Shown here one piece after another: positions 44,460 through 55,389 of a stretch of DNA of 64,000 bases. Each line of letters starts with the position of its first letter. Within the stretch, counting starts at the first letter, position 1. The position numbers and the translations under genes are program-made. Source of the DNA: an uncultured Tateyamaria sp. (lineage in GTDB: Bacteria > Pseudomonadota > Alphaproteobacteria > Rhodobacterales > Rhodobacteraceae); NCBI RefSeq assembly GCF_947488715.1, contig NZ_CANLAG010000002.1, positions 669,375-733,374 on the forward strand. The letters are read 5' to 3'. A model generated the notes under the pieces. That model was not told where the DNA came from. It ran no database searches and worked only from the letters and a program-made list of their open reading frames with translations.

Positions 44460-45293
44460 TCAGCGCGTCCTTTGGGTCACGGCATGCCCCGCGCGCACCT
44501 TTTCTTCGGTTCGCGCGGCCAGCATCTTGCGATCCGCGACATCGCTCACTTTGATCGCTGGGTGATACACAACCTCAACACGCCCCTGACGCCCTTGCGC
44601 CAGTGTTGTCAGCAAGTGCGAGGCAAAGTCCATATCACCCCACCAGCCATAAAGCCGGGGGTCCGCCCCCTCCGGTGGATGATAGTTCACGGACACCGCC
44701 TGTACGCTCATGCGATTGGCCAGTTCAGGTGCGAAAAACGCGGCAAAGAGCGTGGTCTTGAACGGCAGAACTTGCTGGCCGTCCGTGCTGGTGCCTTCCG
44801 GGAAAAACAACAAGCGGTGCCCTGCCCTGATCCGCGCCTCAAACAACGCGGTTTGCTCTTTGGCTTGACGCCGGTCGCGGGCGATGAAAACCGTACCGGT
44901 GATCCGGGCCAGAAAACCGATCCCCGGCCAACGCGCCACTTCGGACTTGGACACAAAGTACACGCGGTCCGACGCATTCAACACAAAGATATCCAGCCAG
45001 CTTGTATGGTTCGCGACAATTGCGCCCTCGCCTTGCATGGGCTGCCCCGACCGGCCAAAGCGCAAGCCCATCCAGAACAACGACACACGGCAGACCGCCT
45101 GCGTGACCCACGGGCTTAAGGGTCTCTTTGCACCGCAAAACGGACGCTCGATCACACGCAGCGGCAACAAGACCAACAATCCGGTCAGCACGGTCAACAG
45201 GATGATGCTGCCGCGCACCGCAACGCGCACCCATCCCATAGCCGAAATGTTGTGGCTTTCGGGCGGTTGATCGCCTTCCCACGTGGTGGTCAC
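44460..45293 (-). CDS. olsA: Lyso-ornithine lipid acyltransferase (PlsC family)
   Basis: Adds the second, ester-linked acyl chain to lyso-ornithine lipid at the inner membrane. The 277-residue protein has an N-terminal membrane helix (RGSIILLTVLTGLLVLLPL), the acyltransferase motif I NHTSWLD near residue 95, and motif III FFPEGTSTDG near residue 162. GTG 45293 overlaps the olsB stop (GTGA), which supports it as the start. ATG 45240 (MGWVRV) is the alternative. The olsB neighbour makes the OlsA assignment better than general PlsC. Confidence 0.87.
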   Translation of the reverse strand: MTTTWEGDQPPESHNISAMGWVRVAVRGSIILLTVLTGLLVLLPLRVIERPFCGAKRPLSPWVTQAVCRVSLFWMGLRFGRSGQPMQGEGAIVANHTSWLDIFVLNASDRVYFVSKSEVARWPGIGFLARITGTVFIARDRRQAKEQTALFEARIRAGHRLLFFPEGTSTDGQQVLPFKTTLFAAFFAPELANRMSVQAVSVNYHPPEGADPRLYGWWGDMDFASHLLTTLAQGRQGRVEVVYHPAIKVSDVADRKMLAARTEEKVRAGHAVTQRTR

Positions 45294-46051
45294 GCCCCAC
45301 CTCCGTAGATTTTCTTCTGACGTTCCGACATCGCCGCAGTGTCCATGATCAAACACACATCGGTCGTGTTAAAGGCGTGGTCCACATAAGCCCCGTCGCC
45401 AACAACACCGCCCAGACGCAGATAGGCTTTGATCAGCGACGGGATCTGGACCATGGCTGCGGGACGATCAATCTCATCCTCACGCAACAGATCCATCCGT
45501 GTACCATGCGGCGGTTTGGCCGTAACGCGCAGTTCTGGGTCCGCCAAATGCCGGTGATGCAACAGCGACAGTGGCTGCGCCAAACTGTCGACATCCGTAC
45601 CGCGAAACGACGCAACCCCGAACAGGATCTCGACCCCGTGCTGCGCCACATAGTCCGCCAGACCATTCCACAGATGATACATCGCCGGGCCGCCGCGATA
45701 GGCGGGATGCACACAAGAGCGTCCCAACTCCAACACGCGCCGATTTGTGGCCTTCAGCGGTGTCAGATCGTATTCGTCCTCTGAATAGAACTGCCCGGCC
45801 TCGCGCGCGCGTTCGGCCAGCAACATGCGGTAAACCCCGACCAATCGCCCCGCCGCATCATCATAAAGCAGCAGATGATCAAAATACGGATCGAACCGAT
45901 CCCGTTCCAGTCCCGCGTCATGGTCAACCATATCCCCGGTGCCACCCAACTCGACCACGAACACGTCATAGCGCAGCGCCTGAGCCGCACGCATGTCGTC
46001 ATCGGTCTGCGCCAAGGTTACGCGGAATTTCGGAGTGGTGGTCATTTGCAT
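45290..46051 (-). CDS. olsB: L-ornithine N-alpha-acyltransferase
   Basis: Transfers a 3-hydroxyacyl chain from ACP to ornithine, the first step of ornithine-lipid synthesis, a phosphate-free membrane lipid. The 253-residue protein fits the OlsB/hemolysin-like GNAT family: LRYDVFVVELGGTGDMVDHDAGLERDRFD (core RYDVFVVE and DHDAGLERD), LELGRSCVHPAYRGG with the acyl-donor loop, and FGVASFRGTD. It is coupled to olsA by a 4-base overlap. Such genes are often phosphate-regulated; I see no clear pho box. Confidence 0.92.
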   Translation of the reverse strand: MQMTTTPKFRVTLAQTDDDMRAAQALRYDVFVVELGGTGDMVDHDAGLERDRFDPYFDHLLLYDDAAGRLVGVYRMLLAERAREAGQFYSEDEYDLTPLKATNRRVLELGRSCVHPAYRGGPAMYHLWNGLADYVAQHGVEILFGVASFRGTDVDSLAQPLSLLHHRHLADPELRVTAKPPHGTRMDLLREDEIDRPAAMVQIPSLIKAYLRLGGVVGDGAYVDHAFNTTDVCLIMDTAAMSERQKKIYGGGA

Positions 46052-46147
46052 CGCCGCGCATCTATCGCGGCAAGACGGCCAAGGTAAAGTCTCTGATGTA
46101 TCATCACGACCAATGGTTGCATCGCGTTAATGATTCAGAAAGGATAA

Positions 46148-46330
46148 TCAGGCATCAAACACGGCGACCAAGGCCACACGGGTGCCGTCGATCACGACCT
46201 TTCCGGTTTCCGGGAAATTGACTGTGACACGCGCACCAATGTTGCTTTGGACCTGACCGATACCCCACTCCGTATGGTCGGGATGCCGCACAAACATGCC
46301 GGGGGCCAAAATGGCGTTGAGATCTTCCAT
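46148..46330 (-). CDS. DUF3553 family small protein
   Basis: A 60-residue protein reading MEDLNAILAPGMFVRHPDHT, then EWGIGQVQSNIGARVTVNFP and ETGKVVI, with a short SH3-like beta pattern (GMFVRHPD, WGIGQVQS, RVTVNFPETGKVV). It matches my memory of DUF3553, a small protein common in Rhodobacterales. The same fold type occurs in nucleic-acid-binding CarD/Tudor-like domains, so binding to nucleic acid or helicase partners is possible. It is divergent from chpT with a 38-base gap. Function unknown. Confidence 0.82.
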   Translation of the reverse strand: MEDLNAILAPGMFVRHPDHTEWGIGQVQSNIGARVTVNFPETGKVVIDGTRVALVAVFDA

Positions 46331-46368
46331 ATCCGACCTTTCCGGAACTCAGTTTGTGGGGGCCGCCC

Positions 46369-46962
46369 ATGGGCCAGAGTAACGTCAATCTCGCCGCTCT
46401 GATCGGAAGCCGCATCTGCCATGACCTGATATCGCCAATCGGCGCGATCAACAACGGTCTGGAATTGCTGGGCATGTCGGATGCACGGGACGGTCCGGAA
46501 ATAGACCTCATTTCCGAAAGCGTGGAAAACGCTAGCGCGCGTATCCGTTTTTTCCGCATCGCCTACGGTGCGGCCAGCGAACAACCCATGGGCCGTGCCG
46601 AAGTGGTGTCGATCCTGTCCGACACCATGAAAGGCAGCCGCCTCAAGGTGGCCTATGGGCCGCTGGACGAAAAACCACGGTGGGCCGTGCGCATGGCGTT
46701 CCTCGCGATCCAATGTCTGGAAACCAGCATGCCCTACGGCGGCCGCGTCGAGGTGAATTGCGACAACGGAGTGTGGACGATCACAGGTTTCTCGCCCAAG
46801 TCGAACCCCGACCCCGCGTTGTGGGCTTTGCTGGGCGGCGCTGATCCGCAAAATCTAGCGCCGGCACATGTGCAATACGCGCTATTGCCTGCCGTCGCCC
46901 GCGACGCCAGCCGGTCAATTACACATGACATCGAACCAGAGCGCCTGCGCATCCATTTCTAG
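46369..46962 (+). CDS. chpT: Histidine phosphotransferase ChpT
   Basis: Phosphorelay protein that passes phosphate from the hybrid kinase CckA to CtrA and CpdR, controlling cell cycle and, in roseobacters, motility and gene transfer agents. The 197-residue protein has the phospho-acceptor histidine in [22 protein letters not shown] near residue 18 (core HDLISPIGA), followed by a degenerate ATPase-like domain without a working nucleotide motif. ATG 46369 after GTGGGGG is chosen over a TTG at 46354. The end overlaps proA by 4 bases on the opposite strand. Confidence 0.9.
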   Translation: MGQSNVNLAALIGSRICHDLISPIGAINNGLELLGMSDARDGPEIDLISESVENASARIRFFRIAYGAASEQPMGRAEVVSILSDTMKGSRLKVAYGPLDEKPRWAVRMAFLAIQCLETSMPYGGRVEVNCDNGVWTITGFSPKSNPDPALWALLGGADPQNLAPAHVQYALLPAVARDASRSITHDIEPERLRIHF

Positions 46963-48224
46963 GCGCGCACAGTCCCCTGACCACGCACCAGGTATTTGAA
47001 ACTGGTCAGCTGAGCCGCACCGACGGGACCGCGCGCGTGCATCTTGCCCGTTGCGATCCCAATCTCGGCACCCATGCCAAATTCGCCACCATCAGCAAAC
47101 TGCGTCGACGCATTGTGCATCAAGATTGCGCTGTCGAGCTCCGTCAGAAAACGGTTCGCTGCAACATCATCCTCGGTGAGGATACAGTCGGTGTGGTTTG
47201 ATCCATAGGTCCGGATGTGGTCCATCGCACTGTCGAGGTCCGGAACAATGCGCGCCGCAATCTCCATGTCGAGGTATTCTTTTCCCCAGTCCTGATCGGT
47301 CGCCGCCAGAACGCCGTCCAGGCTTTGCAACCCTGCGTCCGCGTGCACCGTGACACCCGCATCCATCAGCGCGCCGACAACCCCGCGCCCTACCGTGTCA
47401 GCCACGTCTTTGTGGATCAATAGACACTCCGCCGCGCCACAAATGCCCGTGCGCCGGGTTTTGGCGTTCAACACGACCTTCAAGACCGTCTCTGGGTCCG
47501 CTTCCTTGTCGATGTAGACATGCACAATCCCCTCGAGATGGGCAAAGACCGGCACACGCGCCTCGCGCTGCACCAACCCGACCAGCCCCTTGCCCCCGCG
47601 CGGCACAATGACGTCGATGATGCCTGTCATCGTGAGCATTTCGCTGACGGCGGCGCGGTCACGGGTGGGCACAAGCTGGATCGCATCTTCGGGCAAATTG
47701 GCATCTGTCAACCCTTTGATCAAAGCGGCGTGGATCGCCGTGGAGGAATGAAAACTCTCGGAACCGCCACGCAGGATTACCGCATTCCCCGCCTTAAGGC
47801 ACAGCGCACCCGCATCCGCAGTCACATTCGGGCGGCTTTCGTAGATGACGCCGATCACGCCCAGTGGCGTGCGCACACGCTGAATGTTCAAGCCGCTGGG
47901 CTGGGTCCATTCGGCCAGCACCTCACCAACGGGATCGGCCTGTTCCGCCACAGCGCGCAGACCATCGACAATGGATTGAACACGCTCTTCGTCCAGCCGC
48001 AGGCGGTCCATCATGGCCGCTGACAGACCTTTGTTCTGACCGAATTCCATGTCCAGCGCATTGGCCGCGATAATCGCATCGCGGTTGGCCCAGACATGTT
48101 CCGCCGCAGAAATCAGCGCCGCATGTTTGCGCTCTGCACTCGCAAACGCCAGTTTGGCCGACGCCGCTTTGGCACGCGCACCAATGTCAGCCATCAAGGC
48201 GGGGATATCTGCAAGATCTTTCAT
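46959..48224 (-). CDS. proA: Glutamate-5-semialdehyde dehydrogenase (gamma-glutamyl phosphate reductase)
   Basis: Second step of proline synthesis: reduces gamma-glutamyl phosphate with NADPH. The 421-residue aldehyde-dehydrogenase-fold protein has [20 protein letters not shown], the conserved [10 protein letters not shown] and the catalytic cysteine in [14 protein letters not shown] near residue 258. The C-terminal [19 protein letters not shown] is the family hallmark. It lies 54 bases after proB. Confidence 0.97.
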   Translation of the reverse strand: MKDLADIPALMADIGARAKAASAKLAFASAERKHAALISAAEHVWANRDAIIAANALDMEFGQNKGLSAAMMDRLRLDEERVQSIVDGLRAVAEQADPVGEVLAEWTQPSGLNIQRVRTPLGVIGVIYESRPNVTADAGALCLKAGNAVILRGGSESFHSSTAIHAALIKGLTDANLPEDAIQLVPTRDRAAVSEMLTMTGIIDVIVPRGGKGLVGLVQREARVPVFAHLEGIVHVYIDKEADPETVLKVVLNAKTRRTGICGAAECLLIHKDVADTVGRGVVGALMDAGVTVHADAGLQSLDGVLAATDQDWGKEYLDMEIAARIVPDLDSAMDHIRTYGSNHTDCILTEDDVAANRFLTELDSAILMHNASTQFADGGEFGMGAEIGIATGKMHARGPVGAAQLTSFKYLVRGQGTVRA

Positions 48225-48278
48225 GTGTCGCGTCCTTTGAACGGCGGAAGGTCCGCCACGAATATAGGTTTGCCTGCG

Positions 48279-50464
<2,186 letters not shown>

Positions 50465-50483
50465 TCAGGCCGGAGTGCGGGGG

Positions 50484-51020
50484 TCAGAGTTTGCGGCTGT
50501 AGGTCCAAGTGGGCACAGCGGCATCGCGGGCAACACAGAAAGATTCTGCATCACCCAGATATTCGAAACCACAATGCGTCAGCACACGGGCCGAGGCCGG
50601 ATTGTCCTGAAAGACCGCGGCAAACATCGTGTCGTTCTGCATCGGGTTGGCGTCGACCAAGGCCTGCACAGCATCCGACGCAAGACCGGTGTTCCAGAAA
50701 GGCGGTCCAACCCAATAGGCAACCTCGGACTGGTTGCGATCCATACGTTGCAGAGAAATCACGCCCATCACTTCGGCACCACCGGTCTTGAGCCCGTCCA
50801 TGGCCCAGACGTCTTCGTCCCGGTCATCTGACATGGCACGGGTGACAAAGGCTTCGGTCATTGCGGGCGGCACCGGGTGCGGGAGGGACGTCGTCATACG
50901 CGCGACACGGGCATCGCTGGCATACATTTCGATCAAGCCCATGTCGGACTTGCGCAATGGACGCAGCACAAAGCGGTCGGTCTCGATCACGGGTTGGGTC
51001 ACGATCTTCTCCATCTCCAT
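50484..51020 (-). CDS. GNAT family N-acetyltransferase (RimJ/RimL-like)
   Basis: A 178-residue acetyltransferase with the pattern TDRFVLRPLRKSDMGLIEMYASD at the N-terminus, VMGVISLQRMDRNQSEVAYWVGPPFWNTGLASDAVQAL (core EVAYWVGPPFWNTG) as the acetyl-CoA site and NPASARVLTHCGFEYLG at the end. Its ribosome site GGAGGA is strong. It lies between obgE and lysE on the same strand, in the row rplU-rpmA-GNAT-lysE-GNAT-obgE. The substrate, a protein N-terminus or small amine, is unknown. Confidence 0.9.
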   Translation of the reverse strand: MEMEKIVTQPVIETDRFVLRPLRKSDMGLIEMYASDARVARMTTSLPHPVPPAMTEAFVTRAMSDDRDEDVWAMDGLKTGGAEVMGVISLQRMDRNQSEVAYWVGPPFWNTGLASDAVQALVDANPMQNDTMFAAVFQDNPASARVLTHCGFEYLGDAESFCVARDAAVPTWTYSRKL

Positions 51021-51022
51021 TG

Positions 51023-51625
51023 TTATGTTCCTCCTCCGAACAAAACAAACAGCACTGACGCGACGGTCAGCCCTGCGAGGGTGTACATCAGATAGGGTTC
51101 CGCACGGGTTCCTGCGAGGGTCCGCGCGATATGATCACCGGCAAGTGTCCACAAAGGATGCAGAACAACCTGCGTTGCCAGCAATATCGCGGCGATGGTT
51201 GCCGTTGCGATAACGGGATCAGTGCCGGGGCTGACAAAGCCGGTGAACCCGGCCACGATCATCGCCCATGCCTTGGGATTGAGCGGGTGCACAATAAGAC
51301 CCGCGGCAAATCCTGGCGGGGTTGCTGCCGCATCGGACGGGCCGAGGCGCAGGTGCGCAACCTTCCATGCCAGCCACAGGATATAGGCCGCTGACACCCA
51401 TTTGAGCGCTTCGAACACCCAAGGCGCCCGTGCCGCCAGCTCCATCAAGCCAAAGCCCACCGGCCAGATAACAAACTGTTTGCCCAAGGCGACACCTGCC
51501 ACAAACGGCAGCGCCGCCCGGAACCCAAAGCGTGCGCCAGTGGCCAACAGGGCCATGTTCGCAGGCCCCGGCGTTCCAATCTGGCTGGCCGCAAAGACGG
51601 CGAATGTGGCGGCCGCGACGCTCAT
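51023..51625 (-). CDS. LysE/RhtB family amino acid exporter
   Basis: A 200-residue inner-membrane exporter with six hydrophobic helices. The family motif GTPGPANMALLATGARFGFRAALPF near residue 17 (core GTPGPANM), AAYILWLAWKVAH and FAAGLIVHPLNPKAWAMIVAGF are typical of LysE/RhtB proteins that expel amino acids. It is bound by a 4-base overlap to the GNAT gene upstream. Substrate unknown. Confidence 0.92.
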   Translation of the reverse strand: MSVAAATFAVFAASQIGTPGPANMALLATGARFGFRAALPFVAGVALGKQFVIWPVGFGLMELAARAPWVFEALKWVSAAYILWLAWKVAHLRLGPSDAAATPPGFAAGLIVHPLNPKAWAMIVAGFTGFVSPGTDPVIATATIAAILLATQVVLHPLWTLAGDHIARTLAGTRAEPYLMYTLAGLTVASVLFVLFGGGT

Positions 51626-52173
51626 GGCAACCGCACCAGGTCGCGATCCAGAAGACCCATCATCAGGTCGTCATGCCAGGCATCACCGATCAGAGCAGCC
51701 TCACGTTCCCGCCCTTCGACGACAAAACCAACCTTTTCATAGGACCCAATCGCACGGGCGTTAAAGTCCAGCACACGGCATCCAAGGCGGTGCAGGCCCA
51801 TCGTATCAAACGCATGGGCGGCCAACAGCTGCATCGCTTCGGTGCCAAACCCCTGCCCCAGCGCATCCGGATCCAGAATACCAATCGCAATCTGGGCGCG
51901 TTTGTCCGCGTGATTGACCGTGTGCAGCCGCAGCGCGCCAATCAGCTTGCCATGGGCCTCGATGATCCACGCATAGGCCTCGTTTGTCTGGGATTGCACC
52001 CAGAACTCAGCAGCCTCTTGGGTGATGTCCCGCACTTGCGCGGGGTCCGCCCCGAACATCGCATGGATTTGCGGCGTGTTGCCGAGGGCAAAGCGCGCAT
52101 CCACATCGCCAGGTCCCGTGTCGCGCAGTGTCACGCGCGGGCCGGTCAGAATGGGTTTGTCGTGTTGGGCCAT
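51622..52173 (-). CDS. GNAT family N-acetyltransferase
   Basis: A 183-residue acetyltransferase: GPRVTLRDTGPGDVDARFALG at the N-terminus, KLIGALRLHTVNHADKRAQIAIGI and LDPDALGQGFGTEAMQLLAAHAFD as the acetyl-CoA pocket (core GQGFGTEA), and HRLGCRVLDFNARAIGSYEKVGF as the last motif. It resembles the RimJ/RimL and SpeG type. ATG 52173 is 79 bases past rpmA, after a terminator, so it has its own promoter or is read through. Confidence 0.9.
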   Translation of the reverse strand: MAQHDKPILTGPRVTLRDTGPGDVDARFALGNTPQIHAMFGADPAQVRDITQEAAEFWVQSQTNEAYAWIIEAHGKLIGALRLHTVNHADKRAQIAIGILDPDALGQGFGTEAMQLLAAHAFDTMGLHRLGCRVLDFNARAIGSYEKVGFVVEGREREAALIGDAWHDDLMMGLLDRDLVRLP

Positions 52174-52187
52174 GATGTGCCCTCGCT

Positions 52188-52225
52188 TGAAAAAGAAAAA
52201 GGGACCGGCGGTGTCCGCCGATCCC
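52188..52225 (-). terminator. Intrinsic terminator downstream of rplU-rpmA
   Basis: On the minus strand GGGATCGGCGG-ACAC-CCGCCGGTCCC forms an 11-base-pair stem, almost perfect, followed by TTTTTCTTTTTC. It lies 28 bases after the rpmA stop and precedes the GNAT gene at 52173. Confidence 0.85.
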
Positions 52226-52252
52226 TGATTTTCAAAACCTTGTGGGTCCGGC

Positions 52253-52522
52253 TTATTCAGCGGCCTCCGCGACTGGGAGCACGGAAATGAACGTACGGTT
52301 CTTGAGACCCTTGTGGAAGGTCACAGCGCCGTCGACAGTTGCAAAGATCGTGTGGTCTTTGCCCATGCCAACGCCTTCGGCCGGCCAAAACTTGGTGCCG
52401 CGCTGACGCACGATGATGTTTCCGGGAATGACAGCTTCGCCGCCATATTTCTTCACGCCAAGACGGCGGCCAGCGGAGTCGCGACCGTTACGGGATGAAC
52501 CGCCTGCTTTTTTATGTGCCAT
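52253..52522 (-). CDS. rpmA: 50S ribosomal protein L27
   Basis: Large-subunit protein near the peptidyl-transferase centre, 89 residues. [29 protein letters not shown] is the invariant L27 start (core [13 protein letters not shown]), and [21 protein letters not shown] follows. It lies 12 bases after rplU, the conserved bacterial order, and is followed by an intrinsic terminator. Confidence 0.97.
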   Translation of the reverse strand: MAHKKAGGSSRNGRDSAGRRLGVKKYGGEAVIPGNIIVRQRGTKFWPAEGVGMGKDHTIFATVDGAVTFHKGLKNRTFISVLPVAEAAE

Positions 52523-52534
52523 GCGTCTCTCTCC

Positions 52535-53233
52535 TTAACCTTTGGTCTTTTCCTGGGCCTGAGCGATCCAGCCTTCACGCTCGATCCGGCCTTTGAAAGA
52601 CAGTTTCTCGTCCATATCAGCAACATCTTCGGGCGTCCATGCCGCGATTTGCGCGAACGTGGTGACACCGTTTTCGTGCAGCTTTTTCTCAAGCGCGGGG
52701 CCCACACCGGACAACTCCTTAAGATCGTCAGCGCCTGCGGCGGCTGCGGCCTTCTTGGGGGCTGCCTTTTTGGCCTCTTTCTTGGGGGCCTCGGCGGGTG
52801 CTTCAGCCTTGGGGGCTTCGGCTTTCTTGGCTTTCTTCGGTGCAGCGGCGGCGGCAACCACGGCGGCCACGCCAAAGCCTGCGCCGTTTTCAGCAGCCAT
52901 CACGCCCGACTTGCCTGCGCCAGAGGCGAGGATGTCGGTCACACGCACCAGCGTCAGTTGCTGGCGGTGGCCCTTGGTCCGCTTGGAGCTGTGCTTCCGG
53001 CGGCGCTTGACGAAGTTGATCGTCTTGGGACCCTTGATCTGTTCGATGACTTCGGCTTGGACGCCTGCATCGGCCACAACGGGCGAACCAACGACGGGGC
53101 TGTCGCCACCGATCATCAGAACTTCGTTGAATTGGACTTTGTCACCTGCATTTGCGGCCAGTTTTTCAACGCGGAGCGTGTCGCCCGATTGAACTTTGTA
53201 CTGTTTGCCGCCGGTTTTCAGAACCGCGAACAT
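52535..53233 (-). CDS. rplU: 50S ribosomal protein L21 with C-terminal helix-hairpin-helix extension
   Basis: Residues 1-103 are a normal L21 (MFAVLKTGGKQYKVQSGDTL, then KTINFVKRRRKHSSKRTKGHRQ). Then comes an alanine/lysine/proline-rich linker (about 110-165, with KKAKKAEAPKAEAPAEAPKK). It ends with a compact domain of about 60 residues (DDLKELSGVGPALEKKLHENG, then DVADMDEKLSFKGRIEREGW) resembling the helix-hairpin-helix found in other ribosome- and DNA-associated proteins. The total of 232 residues is more than twice the usual L21. The ATG at 53233 is the family start; the upstream extension is a shadow. Confidence 0.93.
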   Translation of the reverse strand: MFAVLKTGGKQYKVQSGDTLRVEKLAANAGDKVQFNEVLMIGGDSPVVGSPVVADAGVQAEVIEQIKGPKTINFVKRRRKHSSKRTKGHRQQLTLVRVTDILASGAGKSGVMAAENGAGFGVAAVVAAAAAPKKAKKAEAPKAEAPAEAPKKEAKKAAPKKAAAAAGADDLKELSGVGPALEKKLHENGVTTFAQIAAWTPEDVADMDEKLSFKGRIEREGWIAQAQEKTKG

Positions 53234-53353
53234 ATGGTCGTTCCTTTGTCTACCGCGTCCTGTGGCCCCGGTACCCCGGTGTTTGTGACCGTGCCTTGCG
53301 CACGCCCGCCTCGAACAGCGCGTCCCATTTGGGGACGTCATTGAATCAAAACC

Positions 53354-53372
53354 GGCCAGCGTCGTGCTGGCC
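53354..53372 (-). terminator. Intrinsic terminator downstream of the DUF2059 pair
   Basis: On the minus strand GGCCAGC-ACGAC-GCTGGCC is a perfect 7-base-pair stem followed by GGTTTTGATTC. It lies 53 bases after the end of the second DUF2059 gene and ahead of the rplU start. Confidence 0.65.
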
Positions 53373-53424
53373 AGAGATGCGGGCTTATCCGCAGATCATG
53401 GGAATGAGTCAAGCACCAAAGCCG

Positions 53425-54201
53425 CTAGAGCTCGTTTTGTGGCGCCAATCGTCCGGCGGCCTGTCCGATGGCATAGGACAGCGTGACATAGCTCTGACCA
53501 AACGCCTCGAACAGGGCATCGTCCACGGCGTCCCCAACGTCGGTTTTCCAGAACGCCGTCAGGACTGCCACTTCGTCTGCGGTCATCGCAGATTGGATCA
53601 GTGCATAGTACCCGCGCAGCCAGCCTTCGCTGTCTTCTGCGATGGCCGCACGCAATGCGTCTGTGTCGGGCAAGTCACCTGTGCCCGCGCCGTCAATAAG
53701 CCCTTCGAAAAAGGCGATACGAGCCGCGACGCCCACATCCGTGTTTCGTGCCACCAGCGCGCGCGCACCGAGGTATTTGGTCACTTGTTCACTCTGAGCA
53801 GAGGGCGCAGACCGCGCCGCAGCCTCAACTGTGTCGTCGGTGAAGGCTTGGCGCGCCTGAACTTCCAGTGCGATGGCTTTGGCGCCCAGGTCGCTTTGCA
53901 GAAACAACAACGCCTGTTCGGCCATGTCCGGGTCCAGCTGCGCCTGCATGACCGCCCGCATTTCCTGTTCCATCCGAGTAGGGTCATAGAGGCGTCGCAC
54001 GGTTTCAGCCCAGACATCGCCGCCCTGCCCGCCCAGATACGCCTCATCGACAAACGCGCCGCTCTCCGCACCTTCACTTGCGAAAATCCGGATCAGTTCA
54101 GGTACGCCAAGCGCGTCGACTACCGCATCAACGTCCGCCGCAACCGCAGACGCGCACAGCATCCACAACGAAACAACACTTGTTAGAAAGCGTGTCATCA
54201 C
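53425..54201 (-). CDS. DUF2059 domain-containing exported protein (second copy)
   Basis: A 258-residue protein with a signal peptide (MMTRFLTSVVSLWMLCASAVAA) and a helical body containing the DUF2059-type segment AEQALLFLQSDLGAKAIALEVQARQAF near residue 95 (core FLQSDLGAKA). It is paralogous to the gene just upstream, which it overlaps by 4 bases: both share the order signal, EAD/EGA-like N-terminal helix, FY/FL...DLG motif. Probably periplasmic; function unknown. Confidence 0.82.
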   Translation of the reverse strand: MMTRFLTSVVSLWMLCASAVAADVDAVVDALGVPELIRIFASEGAESGAFVDEAYLGGQGGDVWAETVRRLYDPTRMEQEMRAVMQAQLDPDMAEQALLFLQSDLGAKAIALEVQARQAFTDDTVEAAARSAPSAQSEQVTKYLGARALVARNTDVGVAARIAFFEGLIDGAGTGDLPDTDALRAAIAEDSEGWLRGYYALIQSAMTADEVAVLTAFWKTDVGDAVDDALFEAFGQSYVTLSYAIGQAAGRLAPQNEL

Positions 54202-55025
54202 AACTCCTGACTGGGCTGCAAGCGCTGCATTGCAACGGCCAGTGCTTCGAACCGATTGGCCATGATCTCGTATTGCACCGCATTCATCAGGTCATAAACG
54301 TGGCGCATGCGCGGATGCTCAAGCGCCTCGGCGTAGGTGAGCACTTCGGCATCCGAAAAGGACTGATAGGTATAGGCCGCACCCGTCAGCGCGCCCGCCG
54401 CAATTTCGGCTGTCATCGCCTCTTCGTCCGCTTTGAAAAGCTCGCGCAGCCCTTCTTCGTCGCGCTGCAGTTCGATCACGCCTGCGCCGGCGGCGGCCAT
54501 AATAAACCGTACCTGCACCTCAAGTATGGCCCGCACAGCCGTGCCAGCACTGTCGGAGGCCGCGTTCATACGGCGTATGTAGTCGAGGCGCGGGCTGTCG
54601 ATGCCTTCCAAGGCGGCAACGATGTCTGCGCCGCTTTCCAATTTCACGCTGTCATCTTCGGTCAGATGAGACGCATTTTCCGCCACGACCAGCCGTTGTC
54701 CGAGATCTGTGGCATAGAAATCCGCCGCATGGGTCAACATTTCGTCGTCCAGCGTTTGCTCTAGGATATCGAGCGCCATGTCATGCATGGTCTCGGTGGC
54801 AAACACCTCTTCGGTCAGCCTGATCCACTCCGTTCCGAATGTTTCCGCTTGCATCCCAAGGATTTGAGGTGCGGAACTGGCGGTCAATCGGATGCTTTCT
54901 AGTGCCACGTCAAAGCCGGTGACTTCGAGAAAGTCCTGCAACTTGGCGCGGTCTGCCGCCAGAACCAAGCCCGGCAACGCGGCAACGCACCACACAGACA
55001 ACAAACACAGACGTAAAACGCGCAT
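54198..55025 (-). CDS. DUF2059 domain-containing exported protein (first copy)
   Basis: A 275-residue protein with a signal peptide MRVLRLCLLSVWCVAALPGLVLA and the DUF2059 motif HAADFYATDLGQRLVVAEN near residue 95. The ATG at 55025 places the signal at the N-terminus; a longer reading to 55139 would bury it. It overlaps the second copy (ATGA), so the two are made together and may pair. Function unknown; related domains occur in exported proteins of many Proteobacteria. Confidence 0.82.
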   Translation of the reverse strand: MRVLRLCLLSVWCVAALPGLVLAADRAKLQDFLEVTGFDVALESIRLTASSAPQILGMQAETFGTEWIRLTEEVFATETMHDMALDILEQTLDDEMLTHAADFYATDLGQRLVVAENASHLTEDDSVKLESGADIVAALEGIDSPRLDYIRRMNAASDSAGTAVRAILEVQVRFIMAAAGAGVIELQRDEEGLRELFKADEEAMTAEIAAGALTGAAYTYQSFSDAEVLTYAEALEHPRMRHVYDLMNAVQYEIMANRFEALAVAMQRLQPSQEL

Positions 55026-55194
55026 AATGATCCCTTCGGTCTGCCCGTCGCGCGCGATGTCGGCGAAACAGGTGCGTTTCAACGTATGCAATTTGGCTGG
55101 CACGTCCACCAAATTTCCCGTGTGCGTCAGTTTGCGCAAAAACTGCCTTGCCCTCGGACGGCGTAGGTTCTAATTGGGCGCACCAGACCCCCGC

Positions 55195-55284
55195 GGAGAG
55201 GTGCCGGAGTGGTCGAACGGGGCGGTCTCGAAAACCGTTGTGGGTGCAAGCCCACCCAGGGTTCGAATCCCTGTCTCTCCGCCA
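55195..55284 (+). tRNA. tRNA-Ser (anticodon CGA)
   Basis: A 90-base tRNA. Acceptor stem GGAGAGG pairs with TCTCTCC. The anticodon stem GCGGT/ACCGT encloses CTCGAAA, giving anticodon CGA (reads UCG). A long variable arm GTGGGT-GCAA-GCCCAC is typical of class II serine tRNAs. The T arm is CAGGG-TTCGAAT-CCCTG, and discriminator G and CCA are encoded. It lies next to an integrase gene and is the likely insertion target. Confidence 0.97.
55255..55284 (+). other. Probable attachment site (att) at the tRNA-Ser 3' end
   Basis: Tyrosine-recombinase islands commonly insert in the T arm and 3' end of tRNA genes. Here the integrase gene ends 105 bases beyond the tRNA, facing it. The T arm and acceptor 3' strand are therefore the likely core. 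I found no second copy in the window, so the other end must lie past 64000. Confidence 0.45.
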
Positions 55285-55389
55285 TTCACTCTTACTTTCC
55301 CCTTGTTTTTAAACGATGGCATTTACCTTTTGGGTTTGCGTTCCCACACTCATTCCCACACTTGGCGTCCGCTTGAGCTGTCCATTCCG

